DNA from: Bosea vestrisii
Lineage (GTDB): Bacteria > Pseudomonadota > Alphaproteobacteria > Rhizobiales > Beijerinckiaceae
Direction of reading: 5' to 3'
NCBI RefSeq assembly: GCF_030144325.1
Contig: NZ_CP126307.1
Coordinates: forward strand, 1,302,001-1,366,000
Length of the DNA stretch: 64,000 nt
Shown here: positions 10,171-17,200 of the stretch, piece after piece
Numbering within the stretch: position 1 is the first letter of the stretch
Layout: each line of letters begins with the position of its first letter
The notes under the pieces: model-generated
Databases searched by the model: none
What the model was told of the DNA's origin: nothing
The model's input: the letters and a program-made list of their open reading frames with translations, nothing else
Translations under genes and position numbers: made by a program

Positions 10171-11109
10171 TCAGGCCGCCTTCGCCTCCTGCCGCAGGAA
10201 CCCCGCCAGCTTGCTCGCCGGCAGCCCGGCCTCGCTTGCGATCCGCGTCGCCAGCGCCACCGCCGCCGGCCGCGGCTGGCCCATCGGCCGGTCGAGCCAA
10301 TAGGAGACCGGGTTGAGCGCCGTGCGCTGGTCGACCCTGGCGATCCGCCCGGCATCGACCTGCGCCTGCGCCAAGGGCGGGCGCGACAACGCCACGCCGA
10401 GCCCGCTGGCGGCGGCATCGAGGACGAGGTTGTAGTCCTCGAACCTCCGGTCCTGCTGGCGCGGCCGGAAGTCGAGCCCCTGTGCATTGAACCAGGCGCG
10501 CCAGCCGGCGGCGTCCGAATCATGGATCAGCGGCTGGTCGAGGAAGCGCTCCGGCTTGCCGTCGCCGATCGCCCTGGCCAGCTCCGGCGAGGCGATCGGG
10601 TAGCACCATTCCTCGAAGAGCTGCACCGAGACCCGTCCCGGCGTGCCGCCGCGGCCGCAGCGAATGGCGAGGTCGATCCCCTCCTCCTCGAGGTCGACCT
10701 TGCGATGGTCGACCTGCAGCATGATCCGCACGGCGGGATCGCCGCTCTCCAGAAGCTGCCAGCGCGGCATCAGCCAGAGCGAGCAGACCGACGGCGTCGC
10801 GCTGAAGCGCACCACCGCCGTCCCGCGCGGCTCGCTCCAGCGGTCGGACGAGTCGGCGAAGACCTGGAAGGCCTCCTGCGTGCGCTGGAACAGGCGCTGC
10901 CCCTCCGGCGTCAGCGCGACCCCGCGCGCCTGGCGCTCGAACACGCGCAGGCCCAGCCAATGCTCGAGCTTGGCGACCTGCCGCGAGATCGCGCCATGGG
11001 TCAGGTTCAGCGCCTCGGCTGCGGCCGAGAAGCTGCCGGAGCGGGCAGCGGCCTCGAAGGCGCGCAGCGTGTCCAAAGGCGGAAGTGGCGAGCTGTGATC
11101 CATGCTCAC
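10171..11109 (-). CDS. LysR family transcriptional regulator (GcvA-like)
   Basis: 312 residues. The N terminus PLDTLRAFEAAARSGSFSAAAEAL with LTHGAISRQVAKLEHWLG is the LysR helix-turn-helix of the GcvA/AmpR-like branch, followed by the effector domain (RFSATPSVCSLWLMPRW, then DLEEEGIDLAIRCGRG). It is divergent from the EamA exporter at 11197 with 87 bases between, so it probably controls that gene and itself. The ATG at 11103 is an alternative start. The co-inducer is unknown. Confidence 0.92.
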   Translation of the reverse strand: MSMDHSSPLPPLDTLRAFEAAARSGSFSAAAEALNLTHGAISRQVAKLEHWLGLRVFERQARGVALTPEGQRLFQRTQEAFQVFADSSDRWSEPRGTAVVRFSATPSVCSLWLMPRWQLLESGDPAVRIMLQVDHRKVDLEEEGIDLAIRCGRGGTPGRVSVQLFEEWCYPIASPELARAIGDGKPERFLDQPLIHDSDAAGWRAWFNAQGLDFRPRQQDRRFEDYNLVLDAAASGLGVALSRPPLAQAQVDAGRIARVDQRTALNPVSYWLDRPMGQPRPAAVALATRIASEAGLPASKLAGFLRQEAKAA

Positions 11110-11196
11110 AGCTCGTCATTGAATTACTCGTTTGTCAATCAGCTCACTGAGGCGTCTATCGGGGGCGAACCGTCATTCGCCCGAAAGGGGCTCGTC

Positions 11197-12096
11197 ATGA
11201 CAACCGTACCCTCCGCCGCGTCTTCCCGGCCAGGCTCCACCCTCGACGCCATGCTGCTCTTCACCATTCCCTTCACCGTCATCGCCTGGGCCTCCTCCTT
11301 CCCGGCGATCCGGGCCGGCCTTGCCGGCTTCGGCGCGCTCGAACTGGCTGCCCTGCGCTTTGCCATCGCCGGCGTGTTCGCCGCGCTCTTCCTGATCGTG
11401 ATGCGCCCGAAGCTGCCCGAGCGCGCCGACATCTGGCGCTTCCTCACCGGCGGCATCGTCTTCATCGCGCTCTATGCGATCTTCCTCAATCTCGGCCAGC
11501 GCGTCGTTCCGGCGGGCGCGGCGAGCTTCATCATCAACACCAACCCGATCATGACGGCGGCGCTCGCCATGCTGGTCCTGAACGAGCGCTTCAGCCTGAT
11601 CGCCTGGCTCGGCACGGCAATCGCTTTCGCCGGCATCGGCGTGATCGCGCTCGGCAACGGGCTCGACCTCAATATCGGCGTCAGCGTCCTGCTGATCCTT
11701 GGCGCCGCCCTGTGCAACTCGGTCTCGACCGTGGTCCAGAAGCCGCTCTTCGCCCGCCACAAGCCGCTCACCGTCGCGGCCTGGAACATGGCGCTCGGCG
11801 GGCTCGCCCTCACCCCCTTCCTGCCCGGCGCGCTGCAGCAACTGCCGGCCGCCCCGGCGCAGGCGATCTGGTCTGTGGTCTGGCTCGCTTTGGTCTCGAG
11901 CGTCGTCGCCTACGGCACCTGGGCGATCACCCTGTCGCGCCTGCCGGCCGCCCGCGCCTCCAACTTCCAGTACTGCGTGCCCCCGGCGGCGATGCTGATC
12001 AGCTTCCTTTGGCTCGGCGAGATCCCGACGACGCTCGGCCTGATCGGCGGCGCCATGGCGCTAGCCGGCGTGGTGATCGTCAATTTGAAGCGGTGA
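11197..12096 (+). CDS. EamA family (DMT superfamily) transporter
   Basis: 299 residues with about ten hydrophobic membrane segments arranged as two EamA repeats. The first repeat has TVIAWASSFPAIRAGL and ends at LGTAIAFAGIGVIAL; the second ends LGLIGGAMALAGVVIV. These are inner membrane carriers that often export amino acids or metabolites; the substrate cannot be read from sequence. The ATG at 11197 follows AAAGGGG by 6 bases. It is divergent from a LysR gene. A 28-residue remnant of a closely related gene's 3' end lies at 13768, beyond the MarR/cupin/VOC genes. Confidence 0.92.
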   Translation: MTTVPSAASSRPGSTLDAMLLFTIPFTVIAWASSFPAIRAGLAGFGALELAALRFAIAGVFAALFLIVMRPKLPERADIWRFLTGGIVFIALYAIFLNLGQRVVPAGAASFIINTNPIMTAALAMLVLNERFSLIAWLGTAIAFAGIGVIALGNGLDLNIGVSVLLILGAALCNSVSTVVQKPLFARHKPLTVAAWNMALGGLALTPFLPGALQQLPAAPAQAIWSVVWLALVSSVVAYGTWAITLSRLPAARASNFQYCVPPAAMLISFLWLGEIPTTLGLIGGAMALAGVVIVNLKR

Positions 12097-12102
12097 ACAC
12101 GT

Positions 12103-12210
12103 CGTCATTCTCGGGCGAAGCGAAGCGCAGGCCCGAGAATCTCGTGACGAGAAGGCGCGGATTGGAGCCTCACCTGGTCTGAGATGCTCGGGACAAGCCC
12201 GAGCATGACG
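12103..12210. repeat. Inverted intergenic repeat (CGTCATTCTCGGGC type)
   Basis: CGTCATTCTCGGGC at 12103-12116 is mirrored, with one mismatch, by GCCCGAGCATGACG at 12197-12210. Each arm also contains a local hairpin (TCTCGGGC with GCCCGAGA; GCTCGGG with CCCGAGC). This kind of paired element is common between genes in Bosea, Bradyrhizobium and Methylobacterium. It fills the gap between the convergent EamA and MarR genes. Confidence 0.7.
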
Positions 12211-12215
12211 GGTCT

Positions 12216-12761
12216 TCACTGCGGTCCCCGTGTCGCCGCCATTTGCTCGACCCCGAGGATCAGCTTCCGCAGCAGCCCCGCCAGCATCTCCCGCTCCTGC
12301 GCATCGAGCGGCTCAAGGAAAGCGAGCTCGCTCGCCATGTCGGTCCGAAACGCCTGCTCGGCCAGCGCCGAGCCCTTTTCCGTCAGGGCGACCTGCACGC
12401 TGCGCCCGTCCTGCGGCGACTTTTCCCGTCGGATCAGCCCGGCCTTCTCCAGCCGGTCGAGCCGGTGGGTCAGCCCGCCCGAGGAGATCATCAGGAGCGC
12501 GTACATCTCGGTCGGCGTCAGCCGGTAAGGCGGGCCGGACCGGCGCAAGGTCCCGATCACGTCGAACTCGCCGCGATCGAGCCCGAAGCCGGCGAAGGTC
12601 GCCTCGATGCTGGGCCGGATCATGTTGCCGAGCCGAAAAGCCCGGCCGAGGATCGCCATCGGCTCGGTGTTGAGGCCGGGCAGTTCCCGCGCCCATTGCC
12701 GGCGCAGGCGGTCGACATGGTCCTCGCCCACCTCTTCCAGATTCCCCGATTCGTTCGTCAT
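12216..12761 (-). CDS. MarR family transcriptional regulator
   Basis: 181 residues from the ATG at 12761. The winged helix-turn-helix spans about RGEFDVIGTLRRSGPPYRLTPTEM through SSGGLTHRLDRLEKAGLI, with the wing at PQDGRSVQVALTEKG. The open frame continues upstream to 12839, but that part overlaps a strong palindrome array and promoter, so the true start lies downstream of it; MSHRW at 12800 is the other candidate. Divergent from the cupin gene. The three operator-like palindromes at 12827-12895 suggest autoregulation and control of the cupin and VOC genes. The ligand is unknown; the target genes hint at an aromatic or reactive small molecule. Confidence 0.9.
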   Translation of the reverse strand: MTNESGNLEEVGEDHVDRLRRQWARELPGLNTEPMAILGRAFRLGNMIRPSIEATFAGFGLDRGEFDVIGTLRRSGPPYRLTPTEMYALLMISSGGLTHRLDRLEKAGLIRREKSPQDGRSVQVALTEKGSALAEQAFRTDMASELAFLEPLDAQEREMLAGLLRKLILGVEQMAATRGPQ

Positions 12762-12826
12762 TTCCGTGCCTTGGCCGTCGCTGCCCCAACGGTGAGACAT
12801 ACACGGCACGTGCCCTTTGGCCAAGA

Positions 12827-12895
12827 TATCTCTGCGCAAAGATATTTATCTTGACGGGAAGATACCCCTGCGATAGATATCTTCTCGTGAAGATA
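12827..12895. promoter_or_regulatory. Three operator palindromes TATCTT-N6-AAGATA
   Basis: Three 18-bp inverted repeats occur in a row: TATCTCTGCGCAAAGATA at 12827-12844, TATCTTGACGGGAAGATA at 12847-12864, and TATCTTCTCGTGAAGATA at 12878-12895. Their starts are 20 and 31 bases apart, about two and three helical turns, so they would lie on one face of the DNA. The form is typical of MarR dimer sites. The second and third cover the -35 and -10 region of the cupin promoter. Confidence 0.8.
12851..12879 (+). promoter_or_regulatory. Promoter of cupin-VOC unit
   Basis: TTGACG at 12851-12856 and TAGATA at 12874-12879 are separated by exactly 17 bases, a good sigma-70 spacing. Transcription would begin near 12886, 36 bases before the cupin ATG. 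Both boxes lie inside MarR-type palindromes, so repression by occlusion is expected. Confidence 0.7.
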
Positions 12896-12921
12896 AATCA
12901 CTGGCAGCCAGGGAGGCAGCG

Positions 12922-13257
12922 ATGTTCAATATCCTTCGTGCACAGGACCAGCAGCGCGGCGCCAACCGCACGCTACGCTTCGAGGGGCAAGCGCTCGGCG
13001 GGCCGATCTCGTTCTTCATGGTCGATGCCGAGCCGGGCCAGGGCTCGATGATGCATGTCCACCCCTATTCCGAGACCTGGATCGTCCAGAAGGGCGAGGC
13101 CGAGTTCACCGTCGGTGGCGAAACCACCCGCGGTTATCCCGGCGACATCATCGTCGCATCGCCGGACGTCCCGCATCGCTTCGAGAATGTCGGCGAAAGC
13201 CGGCTAGAGCTGATCTGCGTCCACCCGAACGGGCGGATCCTGCAGCAGAACCTCTGA
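12922..13257 (+). CDS. Cupin domain-containing protein
   Basis: 111 residues, a single small beta-barrel cupin. Motif 1 is seen as MMHVHPYSETWIVQKGEAEFTVG (two histidines and a glutamate as likely metal ligands), and motif 2 as PGDIIVASPDVPHRFENVG with a further histidine. Such proteins are metal-dependent enzymes or binding proteins; the reaction is not predictable. It is divergent from the MarR gene, under a promoter overlapped by three MarR-like operators, and 33 bases ahead of a VOC gene in the same direction, so the two probably form one inducible unit. Confidence 0.88.
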   Translation: MFNILRAQDQQRGANRTLRFEGQALGGPISFFMVDAEPGQGSMMHVHPYSETWIVQKGEAEFTVGGETTRGYPGDIIVASPDVPHRFENVGESRLELICVHPNGRILQQNL

Positions 13258-13290
13258 CGTCCCCCCACCCCAGCAAGAAGGAGAACCACC

Positions 13291-13701
13291 ATGTCCAAGA
13301 TGATCTTCATCAACCTGCCCGTCACCGACATCGCTGCCGCGACCCGCGTCTACGAGGCGATCGGCTGCACGCAGAACCCCGATTTCAGCGATCACCAGTC
13401 CTCGAGCATGGTCTGGTCCGAGACGATCACCTTTCAACTGCTGAGCCGCGACTACTTCGCGACCTTCACCGCAAAGCCCGTCGCCGACGCCCATGCCGGG
13501 GCGCAGGTGTTGCTGGCGCTCACGCAGGAGAGCCGCGCTGCGGTCGATGCGGTGGTCAAGGCTGCGGCAGATGCCGGCGGCAAGGCCGATCCGCGTCCGG
13601 CAATGGATATGGGCTGGCTCTACAACCGCGCCTTCGAGGACGGCGACGGCCACACCTTCGAGGCCGTCTTCCTCGACACGTCAGCGATGCCGGCGGGCTG
13701 A
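13291..13701 (+). CDS. VOC family (glyoxalase/extradiol dioxygenase-like) protein
   Basis: 136 residues. It begins MSKMIFINLPVTDIAAATRVYEAIG, the usual beta-alpha-beta opening of a VOC module, and ends YNRAFEDGDGHTFEAVFLD, where the glutamate is a family metal ligand. The pattern resembles PhnB/lactoylglutathione-lyase-like proteins used against electrophiles, but the catalytic type cannot be fixed. AGAAGGAG lies just upstream of the ATG. Second gene of the MarR-controlled unit. Confidence 0.88.
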   Translation: MSKMIFINLPVTDIAAATRVYEAIGCTQNPDFSDHQSSSMVWSETITFQLLSRDYFATFTAKPVADAHAGAQVLLALTQESRAAVDAVVKAAADAGGKADPRPAMDMGWLYNRAFEDGDGHTFEAVFLDTSAMPAG

Positions 13702-13713
13702 GATTCGCTGAGG

Positions 13714-13740
13714 AGCCCCTCTCCCAGGAGGAGAGGGGCT
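13714..13740. repeat. Single palindromic repeat hairpin after VOC gene
   Basis: AGCCCCTCTCC at 13714-13724 pairs perfectly with GGAGAGGGGCT at 13730-13740 around CAGGA. It resembles one half of the paired element seen at 9971, 16109 and 52474. It lies 12 bases after the VOC stop and may end that transcript, although there is no T run. Confidence 0.65.
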
Positions 13741-13767
13741 GGGACGTCCTGCTGGTCGAGCGCGCCA

Positions 13768-13854
13768 TGGCTCGGCGATATCCCGACCGGACTCGGCCTG
13801 ATCGGCAGCGCGATGGCGCTGGCTGGAGTGGCGATCGCCACTCTGAAGAGGTGA
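13768..13854 (+). pseudogene. Remnant of an EamA transporter gene 3' end
   Basis: In one frame this reads WLGDIPTGLGLIGSAMALAG and on to a stop at 13854, matching the last 28 residues of the EamA protein at 11197 (WLGEIPTTLGLIGGAMALAG at the same place) with few changes. Nothing EamA-like precedes it; the upstream sequence is a palindromic repeat. It shows that an EamA gene copy once stood here, so the MarR/cupin/VOC block lies between an intact and a deleted copy. Confidence 0.8.
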
Positions 13855-13920
13855 GGCGCGAGCCCGCTCGCCCGCACCGACCCTGAAAAATAACGAAGCA
13901 GATGATACTGCAAAAATTCA

Positions 13921-13971
13921 CTGAACTCGGGTTTTAAATCTGGTCTTCATTCACTAAAAACCCGAGTTCAG
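13921..13971. repeat. 15-bp perfect inverted repeat
   Basis: CTGAACTCGGGTTTT at 13921-13935 is matched exactly by AAAACCCGAGTTCAG at 13957-13971 around a 21-base AT-rich loop, with ATTCA/TGAAT extending the outer arms. It lies about 45 bases upstream of the cspA -35 box. It could be a bidirectional terminator or a protein site. Confidence 0.6.
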
Positions 13972-14014
13972 GCCCTGAATTCGACGCAGTGGAAATGAAA
14001 AACAAGAGCGACGA

Positions 14015-14043
14015 TTGACATCTCGCTCAGAAAAACGTAGATT
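14015..14043 (+). promoter_or_regulatory. Promoter of cspA with long leader
   Basis: A perfect TTGACA at 14015-14020, a 17-base spacer and TAGATT at 14038-14043 give a strong sigma-70 promoter. Transcription near 14050 leaves an untranslated leader of about 138 bases before the cold-shock gene, as in enteric cspA genes where the leader controls mRNA stability and cold translation. Confidence 0.7.
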
Positions 14044-14187
14044 GTCCTCGTCGATATTTGCTTGGACGGTCGGTTTTATTTTCGTGCTTCGGCACGCTTC
14101 TGATGAACTCCCCCTTTCGAAATCGTTCTGAATCCGCCGAGCAATCGCATGGCGGACGACAGGTATTGCCAATAGGAGGGTTCTTCA

Positions 14188-14397
14188 ATGGCCACCGGCA
14201 CAGTGAAATGGTTCAATTCCACCAAGGGCTTCGGCTTCATTCAGCCTGACGACGGCAGCCAGGACGTCTTCGTCCATATCTCCGCTGTCGAGCGCGCTGG
14301 AATGCGCGATCTGCAGGAAGGCCAGAAGATCAGCTTCGAGGTCGCTCGCGACAACAAGTCGGGCAAGATGGCCGCTGAGCAGCTTCAGGCTGCGTGA
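14188..14397 (+). CDS. cspA: Cold-shock protein, CspA family
   Basis: 69 residues, one cold-shock domain. RNP1 is seen as KGFGFI (about 13-18) and RNP2 as VFVHI (about 28-32), the aromatic faces that bind single-stranded RNA or DNA. It begins MATGTVKWFNSTKGFG after a good AGGAGG ribosome binding site. A long leader and a strong promoter precede it, and a clear intrinsic terminator follows at 14465. It would act as an RNA chaperone; whether cold induces this copy is inferred only from the leader. Confidence 0.95.
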   Translation: MATGTVKWFNSTKGFGFIQPDDGSQDVFVHISAVERAGMRDLQEGQKISFEVARDNKSGKMAAEQLQAA

Positions 14398-14464
14398 TCC
14401 GGACGTCATTCGTCGCGGTGACCATGGATGTACCGGCACCACTGACTGGAATGACTTCCAAGGG

Positions 14465-14492
14465 AAGGCCAAGCGCATGCTTGGCCTTTTTT
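14465..14492 (+). terminator. Rho-independent terminator of cspA
   Basis: AAGGCCAAGC at 14465-14474 pairs with GCTTGGCCTT at 14479-14488 around GCAT, followed by a T run through 14492. Confidence 0.9.
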
Positions 14493-14530
14493 GTGCCTGA
14501 CCTCACCAGCGAAACTAACGGGAGGCCATC

Positions 14531-14764
14531 TTGGCTGATCATTCAAAGCAGCGCACCGATGCCGACAACAACTTCCTGAAGGTGCAGACCCAGTCGCTTG
14601 CCCGCAACCGGATCATCTCCGAGGCTGACAGCATCGCCCAGGCCCGCGATGCGAATACAGCGAAGCTGAGGCAATTGCGGCTGCAAAAGGAAGCACTGGA
14701 GCGCGAGGCGCAGGCCCTGGCACCCGCCAAGCCCAAGGCACGCCGCAAAATCGTCAGCGCCTGA
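14531..14764 (+). CDS. Small conserved-looking hypothetical protein
   Basis: 77 residues, charged and mostly helical (ADHSKQRTDADNNFLKVQTQ at the start, a coiled-coil-like stretch RDANTAKLRQLRLQKEALER, and a basic lysine/arginine-rich end). The start is TTG, supported by GGGAGG 5 bases upstream; no in-frame ATG follows closely. It lies 39 bases after the cspA terminator. The basic tail would suit nucleic acid binding, but I do not recognise a family. Coding status rests on the ribosome binding site and composition. Confidence 0.6.
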   Translation: MADHSKQRTDADNNFLKVQTQSLARNRIISEADSIAQARDANTAKLRQLRLQKEALEREAQALAPAKPKARRKIVSA

Positions 14765-14820
14765 CCGCACGCCGGCCGCTCGCCCCCGCGGCGAGCATCC
14801 CCGCTTTCAATTCTGCCGTC

Positions 14821-15010
14821 GCGCGGGCTCGGGCAGCGACCCGTAACGCTGGCTCGACATCATCGACATCGACATTCGGCACGCAGCCGTCGACTGCGAC
14901 GCCACCTTAGCCCCGCGCCCTCCCTCGGATGGCGTTCTGCCTCAAACCCTCGCGGCATGAGCTGGCGGGGCTTTTGAGCGCGGCCGACCAATCGTTGCCG
15001 GGTTGAGCGG
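14821..15010. repeat. Direct repeat copy 1 (~190 bp), possible small RNA locus
   Basis: This segment recurs at 16521-16711 in the same orientation, exactly 1700 bases apart over the best-matched core (14871 aligned with 16571). The core of about 90 bases is nearly identical, with one difference (A/G at 14904/16604). The 3' part diverges slightly, yet both copies keep an AACCC-T-CGC ... GCGGGG(C)TTTT hairpin with a T run. This looks like a duplicated intergenic element and possibly a transcribed RNA ending in a terminator. No protein family was recognised in it. It fills the gap between the small gene at 14531 and the SRPBCC gene. Confidence 0.75.
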
Positions 15011-15107
15011 GTTTCCCTTCCCTACGGGGAAGAAGGCGGCGCGAAGCGCTGACGGGCGAGGACGGCGCCACGGCGCCGCCCTCGGGATCGATCGGTCCGT
15101 GCGCCTG

Positions 15108-15599
15108 TCAGGGCTGGAGGCGCCCGGCCTTGATGTACTCGACCATCTGGCTGACGACCGTGCCCCAGCCTTCGTGGAAGCCCATCTCTTCGTGCTGCTT
15201 GCGGCTGGCATCATTGCCATGGATGGCGACGGCCCGATAATGCGTGCCGTTGCCATCACTGGCGAGATCCAGGATGGCGGTGAAGAATGGGTTCGGCGAA
15301 GGCCGATAACCGCCGAGCAGCGTGTCGGTCATGACCAGCCGCTCCAGCGGCTTCACCTCGAGATAGCACTGGGTGTTGGCGAACTCCTGGCCCTCGGGCG
15401 AGCGCATGGTGAAGTTGATCGCGCCGCCGGGACGCAGGTCGAGGTCCAAGGCGGAGATCGCCCACGGCTTCGGCGCGAACCAGTTGCGCAGGTGCTCCGG
15501 CGTCGTCCAGGCACGCCAGACCAGCTCGACCGGGACGTCGAGCTTGCGTTCGAGCACAAGGTCGAGCTCGGGATTGATCGTGATCGCAGGCAAGGTCAT
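15108..15599 (-). CDS. SRPBCC/AHSA1 family protein
   Basis: 163 residues. It starts MTLPAITINPELDLVLERKL followed by PVELVWRAWTTPEHLRNWFAPKPW, the AHSA1-like opening of the START/SRPBCC fold, and ends in a tryptophan-rich segment HEGWGTVVSQMVEYIKAG. Proteins of this type bind small hydrophobic ligands. The ATG at 15599 overlaps the stop of the ArsR gene by four bases (ATGA), so translation is coupled, the standard ArsR-AHSA1 pair. Confidence 0.9.
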   Translation of the reverse strand: MTLPAITINPELDLVLERKLDVPVELVWRAWTTPEHLRNWFAPKPWAISALDLDLRPGGAINFTMRSPEGQEFANTQCYLEVKPLERLVMTDTLLGGYRPSPNPFFTAILDLASDGNGTHYRAVAIHGNDASRKQHEEMGFHEGWGTVVSQMVEYIKAGRLQP

Positions 15600-15967
15600 T
15601 TGCTCTCCTCTTCCTTCAGGGTCATGACATAGGCGTCGAACTGGTCGAGGCGGCGCTCCCAGAGGTTGCGCTGGCGCCCGAGCCAATCCTCGGCGAGCTT
15701 CAGCTGGTCCGTAGCCAGCTCGTAGGTTCTGACGCGCCCGGTCTTGTGCGAGCGCACGAGACCGCTTGTTTCGAGCACCTTCAGGTGCTCGACGAAGGAC
15801 GGCAGGGCCATGGCATAGGGTGCGGCGAGTTCGCTCACCGAAGCCGGCCGCGCGGTCAGGCGCTCCAGAACATGCCGCCGCGTCGGATCGGACAAGGCCC
15901 GGAAGACCTGGTCCACGACGACAGGATGGGGCGCCTGCTGCGCACTGGCGCCGATTTGCGGTGTCAC
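15596..15967 (-). CDS. ArsR family transcriptional regulator
   Basis: 123 residues. The winged helix-turn-helix runs from FRALSDPTRRHVLERLTAR through ASVSELAAPYAMALPSFVEHL to a wing at SHKTGRVRTYEL. No cysteine metal site is present, so it is probably of the non-metal branch usually paired with SRPBCC proteins. First gene of a two-gene unit. A 13-bp inverted repeat overlapping its promoter (16025-16056) suggests autorepression. Confidence 0.92.
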   Translation of the reverse strand: MTPQIGASAQQAPHPVVVDQVFRALSDPTRRHVLERLTARPASVSELAAPYAMALPSFVEHLKVLETSGLVRSHKTGRVRTYELATDQLKLAEDWLGRQRNLWERRLDQFDAYVMTLKEEESK

Positions 15968-16012
15968 AGCCTTCCTCCCTGCCGACGGCTGCGCAGCGGT
16001 CTGCGCGAGGCA

Positions 16013-16056
16013 GTGATAGGCGGACTCAATACTTAGGTCAATTCCTTAGTATTGAG
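16013..16056 (-). promoter_or_regulatory. Promoter and operator of the ArsR-SRPBCC unit
   Basis: On the minus strand, TTGACC (plus positions 16036-16041), 17 bases, then TATCAC (16013-16018) form a promoter reading toward the ArsR gene. An inverted repeat, CTCAATACTTAGG and CCTTAGTATTGAG at 16025-16056 with one mismatch and a 6-base centre, covers the -35 box and is a likely ArsR operator. Confidence 0.75.
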
Positions 16057-16108
16057 CGACAAGGGCGCCATAGCCCAGCTTCTGCAGAAACCACGGCAAC
16101 CGCGACGC

Positions 16109-16253
16109 GGAACCCCTCTCCTGTAAGGAGAGGGGCAGCGGTGAGGTGTTCGGAGGGAAATCGTGAGCCTGAACCCAACCGCGTGGTGAGCGCTCACGGC
16201 ACTGGTCACAGGGCCTACACCTCACCCTGCCCTCTCCTTCCAGGAGAGGGTTC
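16109..16253. repeat. Paired inverted palindromic repeat, copy B
   Basis: The left hairpin CCCCTCTCCTGTAAGGAGAGGGG is followed by a GGTGAGGTGT tail; the right unit is its inverse (ACACCTCACCCTG, then CCCTCTCCTTCCAGGAGAGGG). The two face each other across about 60 bases, as in the copies at 9971-10118 and in uvrC. Confidence 0.8.
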
Positions 16254-16520
16254 CCCGCGCTTCTGCTTCACGCGCGGCGACCTCATGCGGGGACAACTCC
16301 CCAATCAATCCCCGCTGCAAAAACCTCACGTATGCTTCTCCCCGTCCCGCCCGAACCGAGGGGGCTTCGCGAGGCATCATGAGGCCGGGCGGGAGAGCGG
16401 TGTCCGTGGCGAAAGGACTGTTGCGGGTCCAACGTAGCTGCGGAGGGTGATCGTCGTTCGGGACATGCGGTCCCGGTCCCGCCGGACATAAACAGACGCC
16501 GAAAGCTCACAGAGAACCGC
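16254..16520. other. Intergenic stretch without recognised features
   Basis: Between repeat copy B and direct-repeat copy 2 I see no convincing reading frame, promoter or RNA. There are local short palindromes such as GCGGGG/CCCCGC near 16290-16315. It may be decayed sequence. Confidence 0.4.
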
Positions 16521-16711
16521 GCGCGGGGTTCGGGCAGTGGCCAGTGGCGCTGCCTCGACAATTCGACATCGACATTCGGCACGCAGCCGTCGACTGCGAC
16601 GCCGCCTTAGCCCCGCGCCCTCCCTCGGATGGCGTTCTGCCTCAAACCCTCGCGGTGCAAGCCGGCGGGGTTTTGAGTGCGATCGACCAACCGTTGCCGG
16701 GCTGAGCGAGC
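16521..16711. repeat. Direct repeat copy 2 (~190 bp), possible small RNA locus
   Basis: Second copy of the element at 14821-15010. It ends with AACCCTCGC, a short inner hairpin GGTGCAAGCC, and GCGGGGTTTT, the same terminator-like fold as copy 1 despite base changes in the loop, which hints that the fold matters. It ends 17 bases before the GNAT gene. Confidence 0.75.
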
Positions 16712-16728
16712 CTCTGCTACGCGGGAGA

Positions 16729-17175
16729 ATGCTCAGTCACCCGACCAGGCTCCAGCGAAGTGACATGGACGCGGTGGCTGCCGTGCACCGCGCGAGTTTC
16801 GACGATCGCCTACCCTGGCTAGCGGGGCTCCATACGCCCGAGGAAGACCGTGCCTATTTCGGGAGCGTGGTCTTCGACGAATGCGAAGTGTGGGGCAGTG
16901 TCCACGGCCCGGCGCTGGCCGGCTTCATCGCCTTCCGTCATGGCTGGATCGACCAGCTTTACGTGCTGCCGGCCTATCAGGGCCAGGGTGTGGGCAGCGC
17001 CTTGCTGGAGATCGCGCGGGATCGTTACCCCGAGCTGAACCTCTGGACATTTCAGCGCAACGCCATCGCCCGTCGCTTCTATGAACGGCAGGGCTTCGTC
17101 GCGGCAGAGCTGACGGACGGGACGCGCAATGAAGAGCGTGAGCCCGACATACGCTATATCTGGCGCAGGCCCTGA
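16729..17175 (+). CDS. GNAT family N-acetyltransferase
   Basis: 148 residues. The acetyl-CoA binding motif A is YVLPAYQGQGVGSALLEIA (around residues 78-96) and motif B includes LWTFQRNAIARRFYERQGF. The substrate is unknown. The start at MLSHPTRLQRSDMDAVAAVH is chosen because the domain begins there; the GGGAG before it is very close (2 bases), so the ATG at 16765 is a second option. It starts just after direct-repeat copy 2 and converges on the inositol-phosphatase-like gene, 25 bases away. Confidence 0.88.
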   Translation: MLSHPTRLQRSDMDAVAAVHRASFDDRLPWLAGLHTPEEDRAYFGSVVFDECEVWGSVHGPALAGFIAFRHGWIDQLYVLPAYQGQGVGSALLEIARDRYPELNLWTFQRNAIARRFYERQGFVAAELTDGTRNEEREPDIRYIWRRP

Positions 17176-17200
17176 TCCACTGCGTGGGCGAAGCCTGCCA

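Noticed and set aside
12216..12839. Longer MarR start at 12839
   Set aside because: It would place coding sequence over the operator array and the divergent promoter; internal starts fit better.
14853..14970. Possible short peptide in the duplicated element (frame reading RHAAVDCDA...)
   Set aside because: The frame is not kept upstream between the two copies and there is no ribosome binding site; a non-coding reading fits better.
13702..17000. Genomic island or prophage
   Set aside because: Despite repeats and remnants there is no integrase, transposase, tRNA or attachment site.
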